Assembly (NCBI GenBank): GCA_907165065.1
Contig: OU015534.1
Coordinates: forward strand, 14,205,686 to 14,269,685
Source: Caprimulgus europaeus
Taxonomy: Eukaryota > Chordata > Aves > Caprimulgiformes > Caprimulgidae
Direction of reading: 5' to 3'
Length of the DNA: 64,000 nucleotides
Shown: piece after piece, positions 25,371 to 38,685 of the stretch
Position numbering within the stretch: the stretch's first letter is position 1
Layout: every line of letters starts with the position of its first letter
Notes under the pieces: model-generated
Seen by the model: only the letters and a program-made list of their open reading frames with translations
Told to the model about the DNA's origin: nothing
Database searches by the model: none
Made by a program: the position numbers and the translations under genes

Positions 25371-26803
25371 TTCTATAGTTAGTTATATACTTTTACAGTA
25401 GAAAAGTCTCAAGTCTCATGAGGAAAAAAATAAACCCTTAATTCTAATTCAATTTGTTCAGATTTTTGTTTTGTTTTTCACTCGAAGCTAAATGACAGCA
25501 ACTCCAGAAGGCACAAGAAATTATTAGATAGGCAAGAGCTGCTATTAATTTCCAGTATGATACTTTTGGAAGCCAGCTATGCTTGAAAGTCACTTTTTCT
25601 AGCAATTGTGTAGAGTCTGTGTTGCCATTATCCATTCTTGTGATTTTACAAGTTAATTAAATCCATGAAACAGCAGTTCAGAAGAACTGAGTTTGAAAAT
25701 ATATTCATAAAGATAAGTTTTCATCCCTTACCTAGCAAATTTTTACCCATGGAAGTTAAATAAGAGTAGAGTTCTAATTACCATAGAAAGCTAGTTTTCT
25801 GCAGGGCACAAGATTTGTTCAGTGTGAAAACATCAGCAGAGAAGAACAATAGAAGAGGGTATTAGGAGCGTCTGTTAAAAAGGGGTAAGTGTGATCAATA
25901 GGCATATTGACTAACAGACTTGAACAGCTTTATCTCAGAGGGAAAGACCTGAGCCTGAGGGCTGAACAGAGAAGACCACAAGAGGAACCTAGGACCTCTG
26001 AAAGGACTGATCACAAACCAAAGAGTTTTGTGAAGGATGAAAAAGAAGGAAGTAGCTTGGAGGGTTGTGTTTTTCCCTCGTCTGATCTATCTCCCATGTT
26101 TTGCCAATGAGAAAAGAAAAGTAATTGGTAAAAAAAATCATGCAAATTTGTCATTTTGTTTAGTTCACCTACCTCTAAAGAACAAATCATTCCTCAGCGT
26201 GGAATGTTGCAAGAAGCATACTTCTATTAACAAGGGTTATACATAGGTGGAGTCTAGGTTAGCTAGAGAAAGAAACTTCTGGCATGAAATACTTTTCTAA
26301 ATGCCCATCTAGTATTTAGAGGAATATTAATCGTACCATAAGTGACATCCTCCTACAGTAAATATGAATCAGCTCAGTACTCTGCAATACTTCTGTAAAG
26401 GATGACAGTCTTAATCCTGTGTCACCTCTTCTGTTCTGAATCTCCTAATTTCAGAGTACCCATAACACCTTTCTTTAGGATGCTATGTCACTCTTAGGAG
26501 ACTGATTCTCTGTGTAAAGTTTTTGCTTTCTTCTGGACTTAGCCTTGGTATCCTGAGTTCTTCCTGAAATAGATATAAATTTAAGTTAGCTAGCACAGTT
26601 TCTTATTTGGGGTTTATTTTTCATTCTCTCTTTTCAATAGATTCTTGGGTAGTCATAACATTCTCACCTGACATACTAACAACTTCTCCCATCCCTAAAG
26701 CAGTTAAATCTGCTTGTCCCACTATACTTATATACGCCTCAGAGTCTGAGGTTTAGGACCTTAATGTGAGTTTGACAGATCAGCTTAAATTTTACTTTGA
26801 AGG

Positions 26804-26832
26804 AAAAAAAACCCACAACAAAAAACAACCCA
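26804..26832. repeat. A/C-rich low-complexity tract
   Basis: A run of A and C with AAAAAAAACCCACAAC and AAAACAACCC. Same type as 17999-18078. Confidence 0.7.
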
Positions 26833-27955
26833 TAAACTGTATGAGCATTATAATAAAATAACCTTGAAGAGACAACTTAATTAGTATTTAAGTGATACTG
26901 AATTACAGTGAAATTCTGATGGAAATGTGAACACTCACCTGCATATCAAATAAAGTCACAAGATCATTGCCTTTACAGTAAATATAATTTCAATTCATAA
27001 CAACTGGATTTCTTAAAGAATATATCATCAAAAGATAATACATAATTTCAAAGATTTAACCACATAGGAATGCATACGTGATGCACTGGCCTATAGGAAA
27101 GGCTGGGAATAAGCAAGCCCTAAGCATTAGTATGAGCTGAGTTTGTACAGAATGACCTTGGAAAAGTAATTTTCACCTGTTTGTGCTTCAGTCAGCCCAT
27201 ATGAAATGTTGCACAAAAAGTAAAAGCCAATTGATAAGCAGATGCTGCTTTTAAGGTGGCCATTCAGTGACATGCATGAATTTCTGATGGGGATAATTTC
27301 ACAATGAAGGCAGAAAGGACCTTTTTGTTTTGATGTCCCTCTCCTGTTTTTCTTTTTGTTTATATATTTTTTTAAATATATACTTGATTTAAAAATAGGG
27401 AAAAAATCTATTTAATGAAGAGCTGCTACTCAGTGTTGTGTTTCTGCACCTTTATCTCCATAGTTAGGTGCTTTGCTAGCTATAGAGAAACAAAATTTTC
27501 TCAATGTAAAACTGAGCCTGGAAAGCACCCTGACATTACCAGAAGCATGATGATTCATGCTACAGATGAAGCCTTGCTGCCCAAGGGACTGTGGCTGTTT
27601 TCTCTTTTTCCTGAGATACCTCAGCAACAAGAGTGCAATGAACTCTGAAGTGAGAGCTTGAGATAAGTGAATGCTCAAGAAAAAAACCTCTTCCAAAACA
27701 GAAAAGCTGGTGGAGACACAAACCCAAGCTCTTCCTCCTCTCAGGTGTTGCTTGGAGGTTCAGTAGCTAAGGCGAGGGTCTGTCTTTCTCTCTTTCTTTA
27801 ATCTGTGCATGCTGCACTCCTCTGCTCTTTCACTTCAGTGACTATACAGTGAAGCGAATAAATTAGGAGAGATATAGAGAAAATAAAAAAGACTTTTTTT
27901 CTTTTTACATTTTGGTGAAATTTGTGCTGTTATAAGAAATCTTTTCCTCCCCCTG

Positions 27956-27984
27956 AAAAAAAAAAAAAAAGAAAAAAAAAAAAA
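27956..27984. repeat. Interrupted poly(A) tract
   Basis: Fifteen A, one G, then thirteen A, preceded by a CTTTTCCTCCCCC pyrimidine stretch. No retroposon body was recognised upstream, so it is treated as simple sequence. Confidence 0.85.
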
Positions 27985-29119
27985 GGGAAAGATCAGAAGC
28001 AGCTGCAACAGCAGAGAGAAATAAGAAACATGATGGACATAGTGACCTAGAATTACAAAGCTGCTAAAAAGAACTACCTAGACTGGCAGCAAGTAGATGG
28101 GCGAGGCATTTGGAACAAAAGCAAGGAGACTTTAGCAGGTTTATTCCAGGACAGAATGGATTTTGGTAGGGATAAAATACATCAGTGATCTTCTGGGGAT
28201 AGCAAAAAGAATGAGTGAGAAAAGGTAACGAGGCATATGGCCTTCCTGTCAGTTTGGGAAATGATCTTTTAATGTGTGGAAAAGCAAATTTGATCCCAAA
28301 TAATGTATGCTATAGGTTATTATGGAAACATAATAATAAGACAATCAAATAGATGTGGTAGAAAGTCCCCTTCAAAAATCTCTCTCCAGATTTTATATTG
28401 AAACAATAATGAATGTATAACTGCATCACTCAAAAATAAAGTAGATGAAAAAAAGTAAAAATATGAGACAGGAAAGAAGGCAATGATTGTCAGGCAAGAA
28501 ACAAAGTGTACTGAGTTCAAACCTACCATGATTAATTTAGCTATGGTAAGATACATTATTAGTATGAATTTTAAATAAGAACTGAAACTTCATGTGTTAT
28601 TTTGATAACAAATAACAACAACAAAAATCCAAGTAATTTTAAATAATACATTTCCAAAAAGGTAGGGATCAAAATAGCTGGTATCTGCCAGTATCCATGA
28701 TAACTGTATTTCTTCATGTTTCCAGTTCTGTACCTTTGTGCTGAGATGTAAAACAATTTCATTCCTAATGACAATTTTTGCAATTATCTCACAGGAGCTG
28801 CCAGCAGCTCCTTTCTGCTGCTGTGATGTAGCAAAGAACTAAAGTTACCTCCAATAGACAAGAATCATTCAGTAGCTGGAACAACTTTGTGACCTGCATC
28901 AATTGTTCACTTGATGAATTAGTGATGCTGCTGATGAAGATGAAGATGATCCAGAGCAACCCTGATGTATCTGCCTCACATTCAGGTCCAATATTGCTTT
29001 CAATTACAGTGGGTTAAATTAGGATATTCTGTTCGTGCCAACATAAAATGACAGCTACACTGAAGCACTAGGCTCTCTAGAGTTTTCTGAATCTGTTAAA
29101 ACTTTTAAATGTGCTACAG

Positions 29120-29290
29120 GGCACAGTGCAGTGTTGTAACAAGACACTTAATCAAGTGCTTAACTTTAAGCACATGTGTAATACCATCCCCATTGAGCAA
29201 AGCAGTAACTCTGTGATTAATGTTACATAAATGGGACAAAGTAAAACCATGTGCTTAAAGTTTAAGCTTAAATGCTTTCCTGAGAGTAGG
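29120..29290. repeat. Probable ancient interspersed repeat (two TTAAGCA blocks)
   Basis: The segment contains CAAGTGCTTAACTTTAAGCA near 29144-29172, then CCATGTGCTTAAAG and AAATGCTTTCCTGA near 29249-29285. The second half matches the element at 10985-11085 in motif and order. Two blocks in inverse arrangement may be one diverged copy or two adjacent ones. The family name is left open. Confidence 0.4.
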
Positions 29291-31794
29291 ACATATAACT
29301 CATTTCCTTAAAAGAACTACATTCCAAATTCTTGGCTGAATGGTGGTTGCTATATTTTGAACAATGTCACACATGGATCTCTGACAACATCACTTGAGTA
29401 GGAAGTATTATTTCTCAGAGGAATAAGAAAATGTCTTGTTTCCATATAGTTATATGACAAATAAACTTGTGGATAGATATTCTTTGTTGCTGCTAGCCTA
29501 ACATTGTGGGAGACTCTTCATGTATTAAATTTGCCATACAGAATGACATTTCAGAAAAACTGTTTCTCTCATAATAATGAAAAAATTGTGCTGAAATTCA
29601 CTGATTAAAGAGAGCTGGTGTAATGATGACACTCTTTCATGAAGCCCCAAAACTAGTAACCACTGGTAACCACACTGTTTCTGTAATAAAAACTATAAAT
29701 CTGTCAGTATAATTAATTACCATTCTCAAGGTCTGTAAAGCAAAGTACTGTGTTACAGGATCCAGACTTAAGCATTAGGTATCATTTCTGTATCTACTTC
29801 CAGTAATGATTTTTCTTTTGTCTTGCAATGTCCACTTTTAAATAGGGAGGAGTTGGTTCATAATTTGTTGAAGAATTGTTCTAACTAGATTTAGGTAGGT
29901 TATTCTATAAATTGAATGACCATTTGGAAAATATTGTAGTATGGTACTTTTTATTTATTCCTTAAGCTGAATCTTGCTCAGTACACATGCTCAGTTCTCT
30001 CTGAACTGGTGCCATGTTTTTCTTAACTTTACATTTAATGGGATATGCATAGGTAAGGAGGCTGGGGAAAATGAAACACATCTCTGCCACCACAATCTCA
30101 AAATATTTAAACATGCATTTACTTGTCTTGAATGTAGTCTATGCAGTAGTTCCAAAGACAGACCACTAAAACTTTCGGGTGCTTATGATGTAGGGTGTTA
30201 TTAGGTCCACTCAATTATCCTTTTATCTGAAATCTACAGCACTGCTTCAGAACTTTCATTGTGTTTCGAAACTCCAGCCTCTTCTGTGCTGAAGCTTAAT
30301 TGCACTCCCAATACTACAATTGCTCTCACATTTTATTATTATGCAAAATAAAAGAGACAAAGTACAGCAAGTATTTTAAAAGAAACAAATGCATAACGAG
30401 ATTGTGAAGTTCTTCCCTATATTTTTTTCTTTCACTATATGGTGATCAAGTATTCTTAGAATATATTTTGTTATTGTGAATTCTATTTGAAGTCTTAGTT
30501 ATTTATATATCTTTCAATTCATTACATTGTAAAAAGACCTCACTTTGAAATATGGATGTGCTGTAAAATTAATACCATAGGTATGTATGTGAATGTATAC
30601 AGGTACATACGTATGTGTCTGAATTACAATAAGTAACATCAATAATTCCAATAATTCCCATTTAAAATTTGAGTAGTCTGAAAAAAACCCCTTATTTTCT
30701 AAGCACAAGAAACAGGAGTTCATAAAAACCTTTGTTATTCCATCCTTCCTTATTAAAATACAACCATGCTGCAAAGAACTGCAGAGTTCTGGAACATATT
30801 ATGATTTAGCATAATACACCTATACTGTCTGCAGCATTAAACTTTCATTCCTACCAGACAGAAAATTGTTTTTTCAGAGATTACAAACACTGAGAAGTAA
30901 CAGTTTTATTCTTATCCCAGAAAAGAAGATATGTGTATTTTCTTTAAGACTGGAAAATCTTCACAGTCTGTCATTCCTTAATGTGCTCAATGACCCCATT
31001 GTAGCAATACTTTAAAAAAATATTATTCTTTACAGAGTGGAGAATGGAACAATATTAGATTGAAACACTGCCTATTCAAAATTTCTCTTTATTTTAGGGA
31101 TGGGAAAGATTCATTGTCCAAATCCTACATAATAGTCTAAAGGACATGCTTCAGGGAACACAGTGGGTTGGGAGACATGTATGCAATTCTCTGGTCACTG
31201 GTGTATAACTAAGCAGTCCAGAACTATAGATTGTTTCAGCCCTGCCTTCCAAACAAATGATAGCCTGGGAATTGCAGCACATCCGGTACCTTTTGGAAAT
31301 TTCAAAGGAACACTTTTCCCATGTTTTAAGTAACAATGGCAGATAAAGACTGTCAACTTAATGTCATGGCGGATTGGAGGTGTCTATTGTTCTGCTTTCA
31401 GACAGGCCTAGCTCGTCCAGCTGTGGAGCTGCTTAATCTCTGTATGATACAGCTTTGTTTTTCTCCATGTTATAAACACATTATCATGTACAGACCTTGG
31501 CATCTGTCAGCTATAATAGGAGCTCAGAGACAACATTTTGTTTAAATTCAGACATTTCTTAAAGCTACAGAATTGTGAAGGGACCAAGTTTTGTAGGTTT
31601 ATGCTTTCTGTAATCTTCAAAAATTTTATTACAAGTACTTGTAAAGATGCTGGTTTACATGCTAAGAACATTGTTTATGGATTCTAGACATGCGTAAAGT
31701 AAGAGTGAAGAAATAATAATGTATTAATTTATTTTATTTATACAATTTAAAAATGCTTTTAGGTGTTATCAAGCAAACTAAACTTCCTGAGATT

Positions 31795-31841
31795 AAAAAA
31801 CAAAACAAAAACAAAACCAAGAACAACCCAAAACAACAAAC
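31795..31841. repeat. A/C-rich low-complexity tract
   Basis: AAAACAAAACAAAAAC, AACAACCC and AAAACAACAAA units, almost only A and C. Same type as the other A/C tracts. Confidence 0.8.
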
Positions 31842-34140
31842 TTGATTCTTAGATCACTACGATGATATGAAAGTTACCCAATGAGTGTAGGGGAAACTGC
31901 TGCCAAAACTGAGAGGAAAATAAAAATGTAGTGAATATCAACTGTGTTTCATAAGTGTTCCAGTGGGTGCTGATGAATGTGTCTAGCAAATTAATGCAAA
32001 GTCACTTTTCAGTTATGTTATGAAAAGTCATTGGGCAATTTTATTTTTACATTGGCCCACAGGCTCAAACAGTGAATCAGTTAAAAAGAAAAATACTTCT
32101 AAAATAAAGTATTATTGTGAAAGCTCTATAACTGAAATGGCCAAGATTTGCACAACTCTAATTGCAATCATTGCACAGCAGGATGCTGATTATTTTTGAC
32201 TGAATTGTATGAAAAATAGAGAAATTATGAATATATTGAGAACTGTGATTGATATCATAAATTGATTGATATAATAAAAGACTGCATCTGCTTCTATGAA
32301 GGAAATAGTATCCAGACAGTTTATGAAATTACTCAACATATTGCAAAAATATGCAAAATAACATTAGGAAAGGAAAGTTCTTGTAAACTAACAAATAATT
32401 ATATCTTTTTATTTGCAACATTAAAATTGAAATGGACCTTTTTATTTGCTCGACAATCTCCATAGGCATCTGTGGAAGAGAGCAAACACCCTTACAAGTG
32501 TTTGACTCAGTGCTTGGAAAAGATCTAAGGAAAAAAATGAGAGCTTGAGAGACTCAGTTCTTTCTTATATCTTTTCTAAATACAGATTGCTTTTTTCCTA
32601 ATCCTTTAGGCCCAACTATCTCTTCCTTAGTTTCAAAACCCATAAATGTCTTCCCCTCTTTTGGGTTTTGAAATTCCTCTTTCTTCATTCTCTCATTGCT
32701 GGAGTTGTGCTGAATCTGCCAGGACAGAGTTTGGTACTTCCTGATGTAGACACATTACCCCATATCCTGAATGAGTGTAGCTGCATTAGTACATCATCTC
32801 CCTAAGATAACTAGGCATTTCTGCAGGTTTGACCAGCTTAAGTCAAGGATGTAATAGGACTGTGAAGCTGTAGTCTTCTCCAGCTGCTTATAGTTAATGG
32901 AAATCTACAAAAATCTGTAAAACTTGCATTTTATTCAGATACATTTTGTCTCAGAAATCCTTGGAGTTCTCTTACTTGATATGAAATTAGGTAGGCTGCA
33001 TCTGTACCATACCTTAGAGGTGGGCCAGAAGAAGATGGCTAAAACCAAACATGATTCTCAGTCCAGCTTTCATCATCACTGTCATAACATGGAGAGGTCA
33101 CTAAACTACAAAGATCAGTCAAACGTCAGTTGTCTACAAGGTATCTGCTTTTTTTTGTACATGATGGAGGAAATCTCTCAAAAGACTTGCAATCAGCTCA
33201 TCCGTCTGCTTTAGCAGGGTCTGTGGACAGCTGGGACAGTGGCAGGCAGAATAAATAGCCCAAGACAAACTGTATTCTACATGTGTGTCTGGGGCTCCAG
33301 CTCCCAACCCTGTGGAATGATCCACTTATGTTAGGCCAATTATTTTGTCCAGAGCATATGCAAGATGAATTTGAACTTCACTGAATGTCTGATGTCAAAA
33401 AGGTTAGTATAAAAATACTCACAGGCTTTTCATCTTTGACAAAGGAATTCAGGGTAGCCATGGCCTTACACTCTACCTAATTGGAAAAGGTAGAAGGAAA
33501 GGAAAAAATACCTACAAAGAAAGATCAAGTGCTTTTTTTCCATATGGATGTATCTTTCCCTATTAAGGAAAAAGATAAGTTATGTACAGTTGTTTTTTCA
33601 CAAGTGAACAGGAAGAGAAAAGGCTTCCTATTTCAGCCATTAAAGAGGTAATAGGATACATTTTCTGTCAATCACTCAATATTCTCCAGAAATGCTGTGC
33701 CAATACTTATATCTGCTCATCAAGTTTTCATGAAATGACAGAACTCTCTGTTCCAATACATATGACAAAGCAAGAAAGGTTTCTGCTGATAAAACAGGAA
33801 ATCTTCAGTAGGAACCAACAGGACTGATAATCATCCAATATGGGAACCAAAATATCAGGCTTTCATCCTTGCTGGGTTGATGTAATGGCTTTTTTAACTT
33901 CTTTATATAGTACAGATACTTCAAATTTTATATTAGTTCGTATCTTTTAGAAATATGCCAATAGCACATTTAAATATAAACTCTTAACAACTTACAGATG
34001 ATGTATGAAAAGTCATTAGCAATAACTATTTCTGTGTCAGAGTACAAGAAGCATCTTATCTGTATATGCCATAGTGCAAAGATCAGTCACAGCTGTGTTT
34101 CTCAAATGCATCATGAATTTTGTCCTTCGTACAGAAGTAG

Positions 34141-34340
34141 CTTCCATAGAGAAAAGTAAGCTGTGGTCCTGGCTCCTTCCTGCACTGACCCGGGGACCAC
34201 ATCAAAGCTGCATCAGAACTCAGCTGAGCTGAGCAGACAGGAGGTGTCTCTCAGCTGTCTGCTCCTCCCCAGCCCTGGCAGGGATCCTGAGTCACTATGG
34301 CTACAGATCATTTCACTGCCTGCAAGTCCTTCAATATCCC
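34141..34340. other. GC-elevated block with inverted repeat
   Basis: About 200 bp of clearly higher GC, containing GACCCGGGGACC, overlapping CAGCTGAGCTGAG palindromes and the inverted repeat at 34231-34264. A 79-codon plus-strand frame (34163-34402) covers it but has no recognised domain and runs into AT-rich low-complexity sequence. It might be a regulatory element or an old repeat. Confidence 0.3.
34231..34264. repeat. 10-bp perfect inverted repeat, 14-base loop
   Basis: GAGCAGACAG (34231-34240) and CTGTCTGCTC (34255-34264) are exact reverse complements. CTCAGCTGAG, itself a palindrome, lies just upstream (34219-34228). CAGA/TCTG is the SMAD-binding core, so the arms would present two SMAD half-sites; this is only a motif match. 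Confidence 0.65.
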
Positions 34341-35507
34341 CTTACTCAAATATGATTTTTTACTTTGGAGGGAACAAGCTACTTTTTGTTTGTTTCAGTT
34401 GAGAAAACAGCAACAACAAAAAAATTAAGAATAGCATGAATCTTTTAATAGCATTGAAACTAGCAGTTATTTCCCCTGGACTGATTCAATTGGATCATTA
34501 AATTTCTTTTGTTGGGTTTAATAGAGAATGATTGAAAAATCAATGTATACATGCTTGAGATCATGGAAATGGTGATATGTCAAAATGTCAGAGGGGCTGA
34601 AGGGGTAATGATAGAGTGTGAAAGAAAAGTCTCCCTTTGACTGCCGTACTTGTAAACTGAAAGGCTGAAAGTTTCTCACTAAAAACTGTCTTTTACTTTC
34701 TGAAACATTTGACATTCATTGTGACTCAATACACTTTTTTTCAAAAGAAAGCATTCCCCAAAGAAACCACAGAAATTATTCTTCCACACCTAAATGAAAG
34801 TGGCAATAGTGTGGTAAATCTTACAAACTACATATGAAGTCACATATGATAGCTAATAAATTCAGTGATGAGGAAAAAAAAAATAGTGGAATTTACATTG
34901 TTGTCGCTTCAATGGCAAGTATTTCTACAATTTTAAGATAAGTGAGTGCATTTTGTACTGTAGATTTATAAAAATATATGTGAATGTCAAAGCTCTAACA
35001 AAGTTACCAGGATATTACTCCCTTTTAACCTGCAGAGTAAGTTCAAAATTTTCTTTAAGCCTTACTTGGGAAAACTGAAAAACTATCGAAATATAAATAT
35101 CATGAACTAATTAAGTTTTGCTCATTTGCAGAGTACTTTAGATCTTCTTTATTTTGATTCTGTCTGATTCTTTTTGTTTTGTAGTGTATTTCAATAAGAT
35201 ACTTAAAAATACTAGCAAAACATTTTCAGGAATTGTGTTTCTAATTTGCCTGAGCTTCGACAATTGTTTGAAAACTTTTGAGAGGTCTTTTGTAATATCA
35301 TAATGGTTTTTTTGCTTCAAGGTGTTGGTGTAAGCCATCACAATTGTGGTCAACCCATGCTATGAAGAATCTTCATGTGCCCTCTTAAAATAGTTTACGT
35401 TTCCTTTACTATGTGCAAAGGGAAGAAGTGAGTGAAGGTCTGCCCATTGAAAATTATTTCCCTGAGCTCCATAAGCTGAGACTCCAGTTAACTTCAAATA
35501 CTATACT

Positions 35508-35562
35508 AAAAAAACAACCAACCAACCAAAAAAACCCCAAAGAAAACAAAAAACAACCCACC
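35508..35562. repeat. A/C-rich low-complexity tract (CCAA-type)
   Basis: Consecutive ACCAACCAACCAA units, then AAAAAAACCCCAAAG and AAAACAAAAAACAACCC. It is nearly the reverse complement in style of 37320-37365, which carries GGTTGGTTGGTTGG, about 1.8 kb away. Confidence 0.85.
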
Positions 35563-37319
35563 CTGTGTACACATAGATGTGCACATATGAAAATATTTTT
35601 AAGAGGCAAAATTTAGATGCCAAACAGCCTTAGGTTGATTTATAGATTTTCAACTATTTCCTATAGCCCATTGTCCAATTTATAGTTTGGAACATTATTT
35701 CAAGTCTACTTTTACAGGGATTGGCCCTTTTGTATCAGTTTAGGCATTTGCTCCTTACAAAGCTTTGTGTTCTTTATTCATTTGCCTCTTCATGACCATG
35801 CAACTCATATATCTATAATTACAAAATATATTTCTTCCTATTTTGAAAACAGAAACTATAACCTTGTCTTACTTCTTATGGTTTGCATTATGGTAACATT
35901 TAGGAGTCTTGGTACTGACCTCAGACTCCACTATGATGCAAGTTAATCAAAGAATAAAAAAATAGATTTTGCTTACAAGAGACAAGAGTTTTATAACAAA
36001 CAGAAAAGGCAAAGGAGATCTGATCTTCCCAAACCAAAACTCCACCCTCCACTTCTACTTCTACCAATGATCAGGGTATTAAGGAAGGATTTACCATGCT
36101 TACGTGAAATGAAAACACGTGGATGTTTACCCAGTTCCAACTAAGTAACCACGAGCATCAACATGACAAAACCATGATCTTTTTTTTGAATTAGGCTTTT
36201 TTGGGGAAAGTTTATGTTACTGGCCAATAGGAGAAAGAAGATTGCATATTAATAGCCAAAAAATTGAGTCATGTTTTTTACTTTAGGGACTGGCACAGTG
36301 ATGAGCCAGAGTGGAGAGGTAATGCAGCTACATGCCTAGAACTGCATTTCATAATGAAAAGACCATAAAAACCCTATCTTTGTCCATCACAGACCACACT
36401 GAGAGTGAACCAAGGGTGATAGTGAAAAGCAAGATGAACAGATTATGTCTAACAGAACAGAAATAAAACCATTGGAATTATCCAAAGAAAAAAATTATTA
36501 GCAAAGTAACAAATGGTACATTCCAGTGGTATTACAAGCAGATATGCAATTAAAAAAAAAGAGTATTTTAGTGACTGAGATATAGGATTATGAAAATATA
36601 ATGAAATTTTGTTTTTATCTATGTAGCAAATCTAGAGAACATGTGAAAGTGATGATATACAGCAAAACTGCAGATCTAAGTATTATCCGTATATGAGGAT
36701 TGAGAGAGAGAAAATATGAAAGTGGGTAGTATTTTAATTCAAAACATATAGCCTTTTGAGAAAAAAGTGAGGTGGAAAAATCACTTTCCAAACTGGAGGA
36801 CTATGTTGGATTTAAATCTGTAGCTCCAGATAATATTTTATCTTACTACAGTAGTCCCCAGATTTTTTTGGGAAGCATGGCATCTGACGTCACTGATGCA
36901 ACACTTTCACAAATGGTTTGATTCTGTATTTGGACTTTCACTCTGCTTCAGAGGACACAAAAAATTCAAACATCTTTCAGTATCAACTAGCCGCATTCTG
37001 TCAGTATCAAAGTAAAACCCGGTTCTACACCTAAGCTGCATTCACATCCTCACGTGAACATTACTCTGTCCATTGCTAATTAAAATTCAGTCCTCTGAAT
37101 GAAAATGATTCCTCCATCCTAGTCCATGTGCATAGTTAGAAATCCTCATTTATCTCTGACTGCAGAGACATGGCTCTTAAACTGAAGCTGTTGAAACTCA
37201 GTCTGTTTTAGTTGAAGAGATGGCTGCATCAATACCTTTTGTGACAACCATGGGTGCTAATAACTTATTCTCTGGATCATGACAGATTTAGTATGAAGGC
37301 ATGATTATCTTTCTCAACA

Positions 37320-37365
37320 GTTTTTTTTTGTTTGTTTGGTTGGTTGGTTGGTTTGGGTTTTTTTT
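37320..37365. repeat. T/G-rich low-complexity tract (GGTT-type)
   Basis: TTTTTTTTTGTTTGTTTGG, then GGTTGGTTGGTTGGTTTGGG and eight or more T. Only T and G occur except at the ends. Confidence 0.85.
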
Positions 37366-38645
37366 CTGCACCAGATCTGAATGTATGAGTAATTACACCT
37401 TATTTTAGACTCCTTTTACTAGATTGATTTTATCAGATGCCTATCTGCCACAAATTTCTGATGTGGCTTCTTAGTGCTGCTTTTTCCCTCTAGAAACATG
37501 ACATTACCCTGACCTGCTGCTTTGATGATGAGGGATACCTATGCATCTGTACTATAGCCTAGGAAGATTTTCCATAGTACCAGAGTCATATAAGCCATTA
37601 GCTTGGCTTATCTGACTTTGGCACTATTGAAAATTTCTAAATTGTATCATAGAAAAAAAAAAAAATACAGCCCTGCAAGCTTCTGTTTTAAAGACATGTA
37701 GCTGACAAATTCATAATACATGATCCTGCTCTTTTTATGTCCTTGGCAATTTCATCATTGATTTAATGGAGAATAATATCAGAATGTGAGGACTTATGCC
37801 TTGTTCCTGGTCATTTAAGTGAAAATTAAAATTTGATGGTAATTTCTGTGAGATACCAGTTGTAACTTTCTTTATATAAAGCAATTTAGACTGCTTTAAA
37901 AGTGCAATACAGTGCCTTCCAAATAAAGAGAATGAATAATTAAACCTTTTGAAACTAGTAATGATCAATGGGTAAAACTGTTTGGTCCCTCTTAACCTCA
38001 GTGAATCTTTTTTATTTGGAAGTAGAGAACTTTGTTGTCCTCATGCTGTTGTCAGTTATGGTAGAGCTACCTTTGGCTATTTCAGAGTAAATCATGAATA
38101 CAAAAAGTATAAATCATTAACTGAGTTGTTTAAATAGACTTTTCCATCTCACATTCAAGTACGAGAAGAATTTTGTTAATTTGGTGATTTCCTCACTAAG
38201 AAATGGCTCAAAACATTCTTAAAAGATCCTTTGGGCTTCTGTCCAAAAAACCCTTTAAAAACACCTTCTATTTACCCTTTTTTAGTAATAAATCAGACCT
38301 CTGGGTTGTCATAATGTCTAAACATTTGCAACTTATCTCACATTTTGCACTCAGCAGTAAGTCTTCACAAAAGATTCAAAAGCTAAGATCTTGGACAAGC
38401 ATAATTGAAAGCTACAGTCCTGATTTGATTACCATTGGTGACAAGAATTGGGGAAAAAAAAAAGGTTAGCTTTTAATGGGTGCTAAATTAAGCAGGAGTT
38501 CAAATTCAAATAATTGAATGCTAGCATGGTTCATTTACCAGGGGTTGCAATGGCACTAATTTTCTTTAAAATCTTTTTAAAGATAGATTTTATTGAGCTT
38601 AACAGCAAGAAAATCTAATGTGAATTTGTTTGAACATGAGCTTCC

Positions 38646-38685
38646 TTTTGGGCAACAAGCTATATAGGCTGTAAGTTGCCCAAAA
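38646..38685. repeat. 11-bp perfect inverted repeat (hairpin)
   Basis: TTTTGGGCAAC (38646-38656) and GTTGCCCAAAA (38675-38685) are exact reverse complements with an 18-base loop, in which AGC and GCT could add three further pairs. The shape (about 40 nt) is shorter than a typical microRNA precursor. No larger terminal repeats were seen that would make it a small transposon. Confidence 0.7.

Larger units (their letters stand above)
25371..34140. other. Unique AT-rich noncoding DNA
   Basis: No gene, RNA gene or clear transposon was recognised apart from the small features listed separately. Frames of 60-96 codons occur on both strands and often overlap one another (27415-27696, 33134-33325); none shows a domain, a signal peptide with a sensible mature part, or paired splice sites. 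A short GATGAAGATGAAGATGAT tract lies at about 28931-28950. Confidence 0.5.
34341..38645. other. Unique AT-rich noncoding DNA
   Basis: No gene recognised. Low-complexity tracts at 35508-35562 and 37320-37365 are listed separately. The open frame covering 35413-35616 is partly translated from such a tract (Lys/Gln/Pro/Asn repeats) and is not a gene. Confidence 0.5.
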
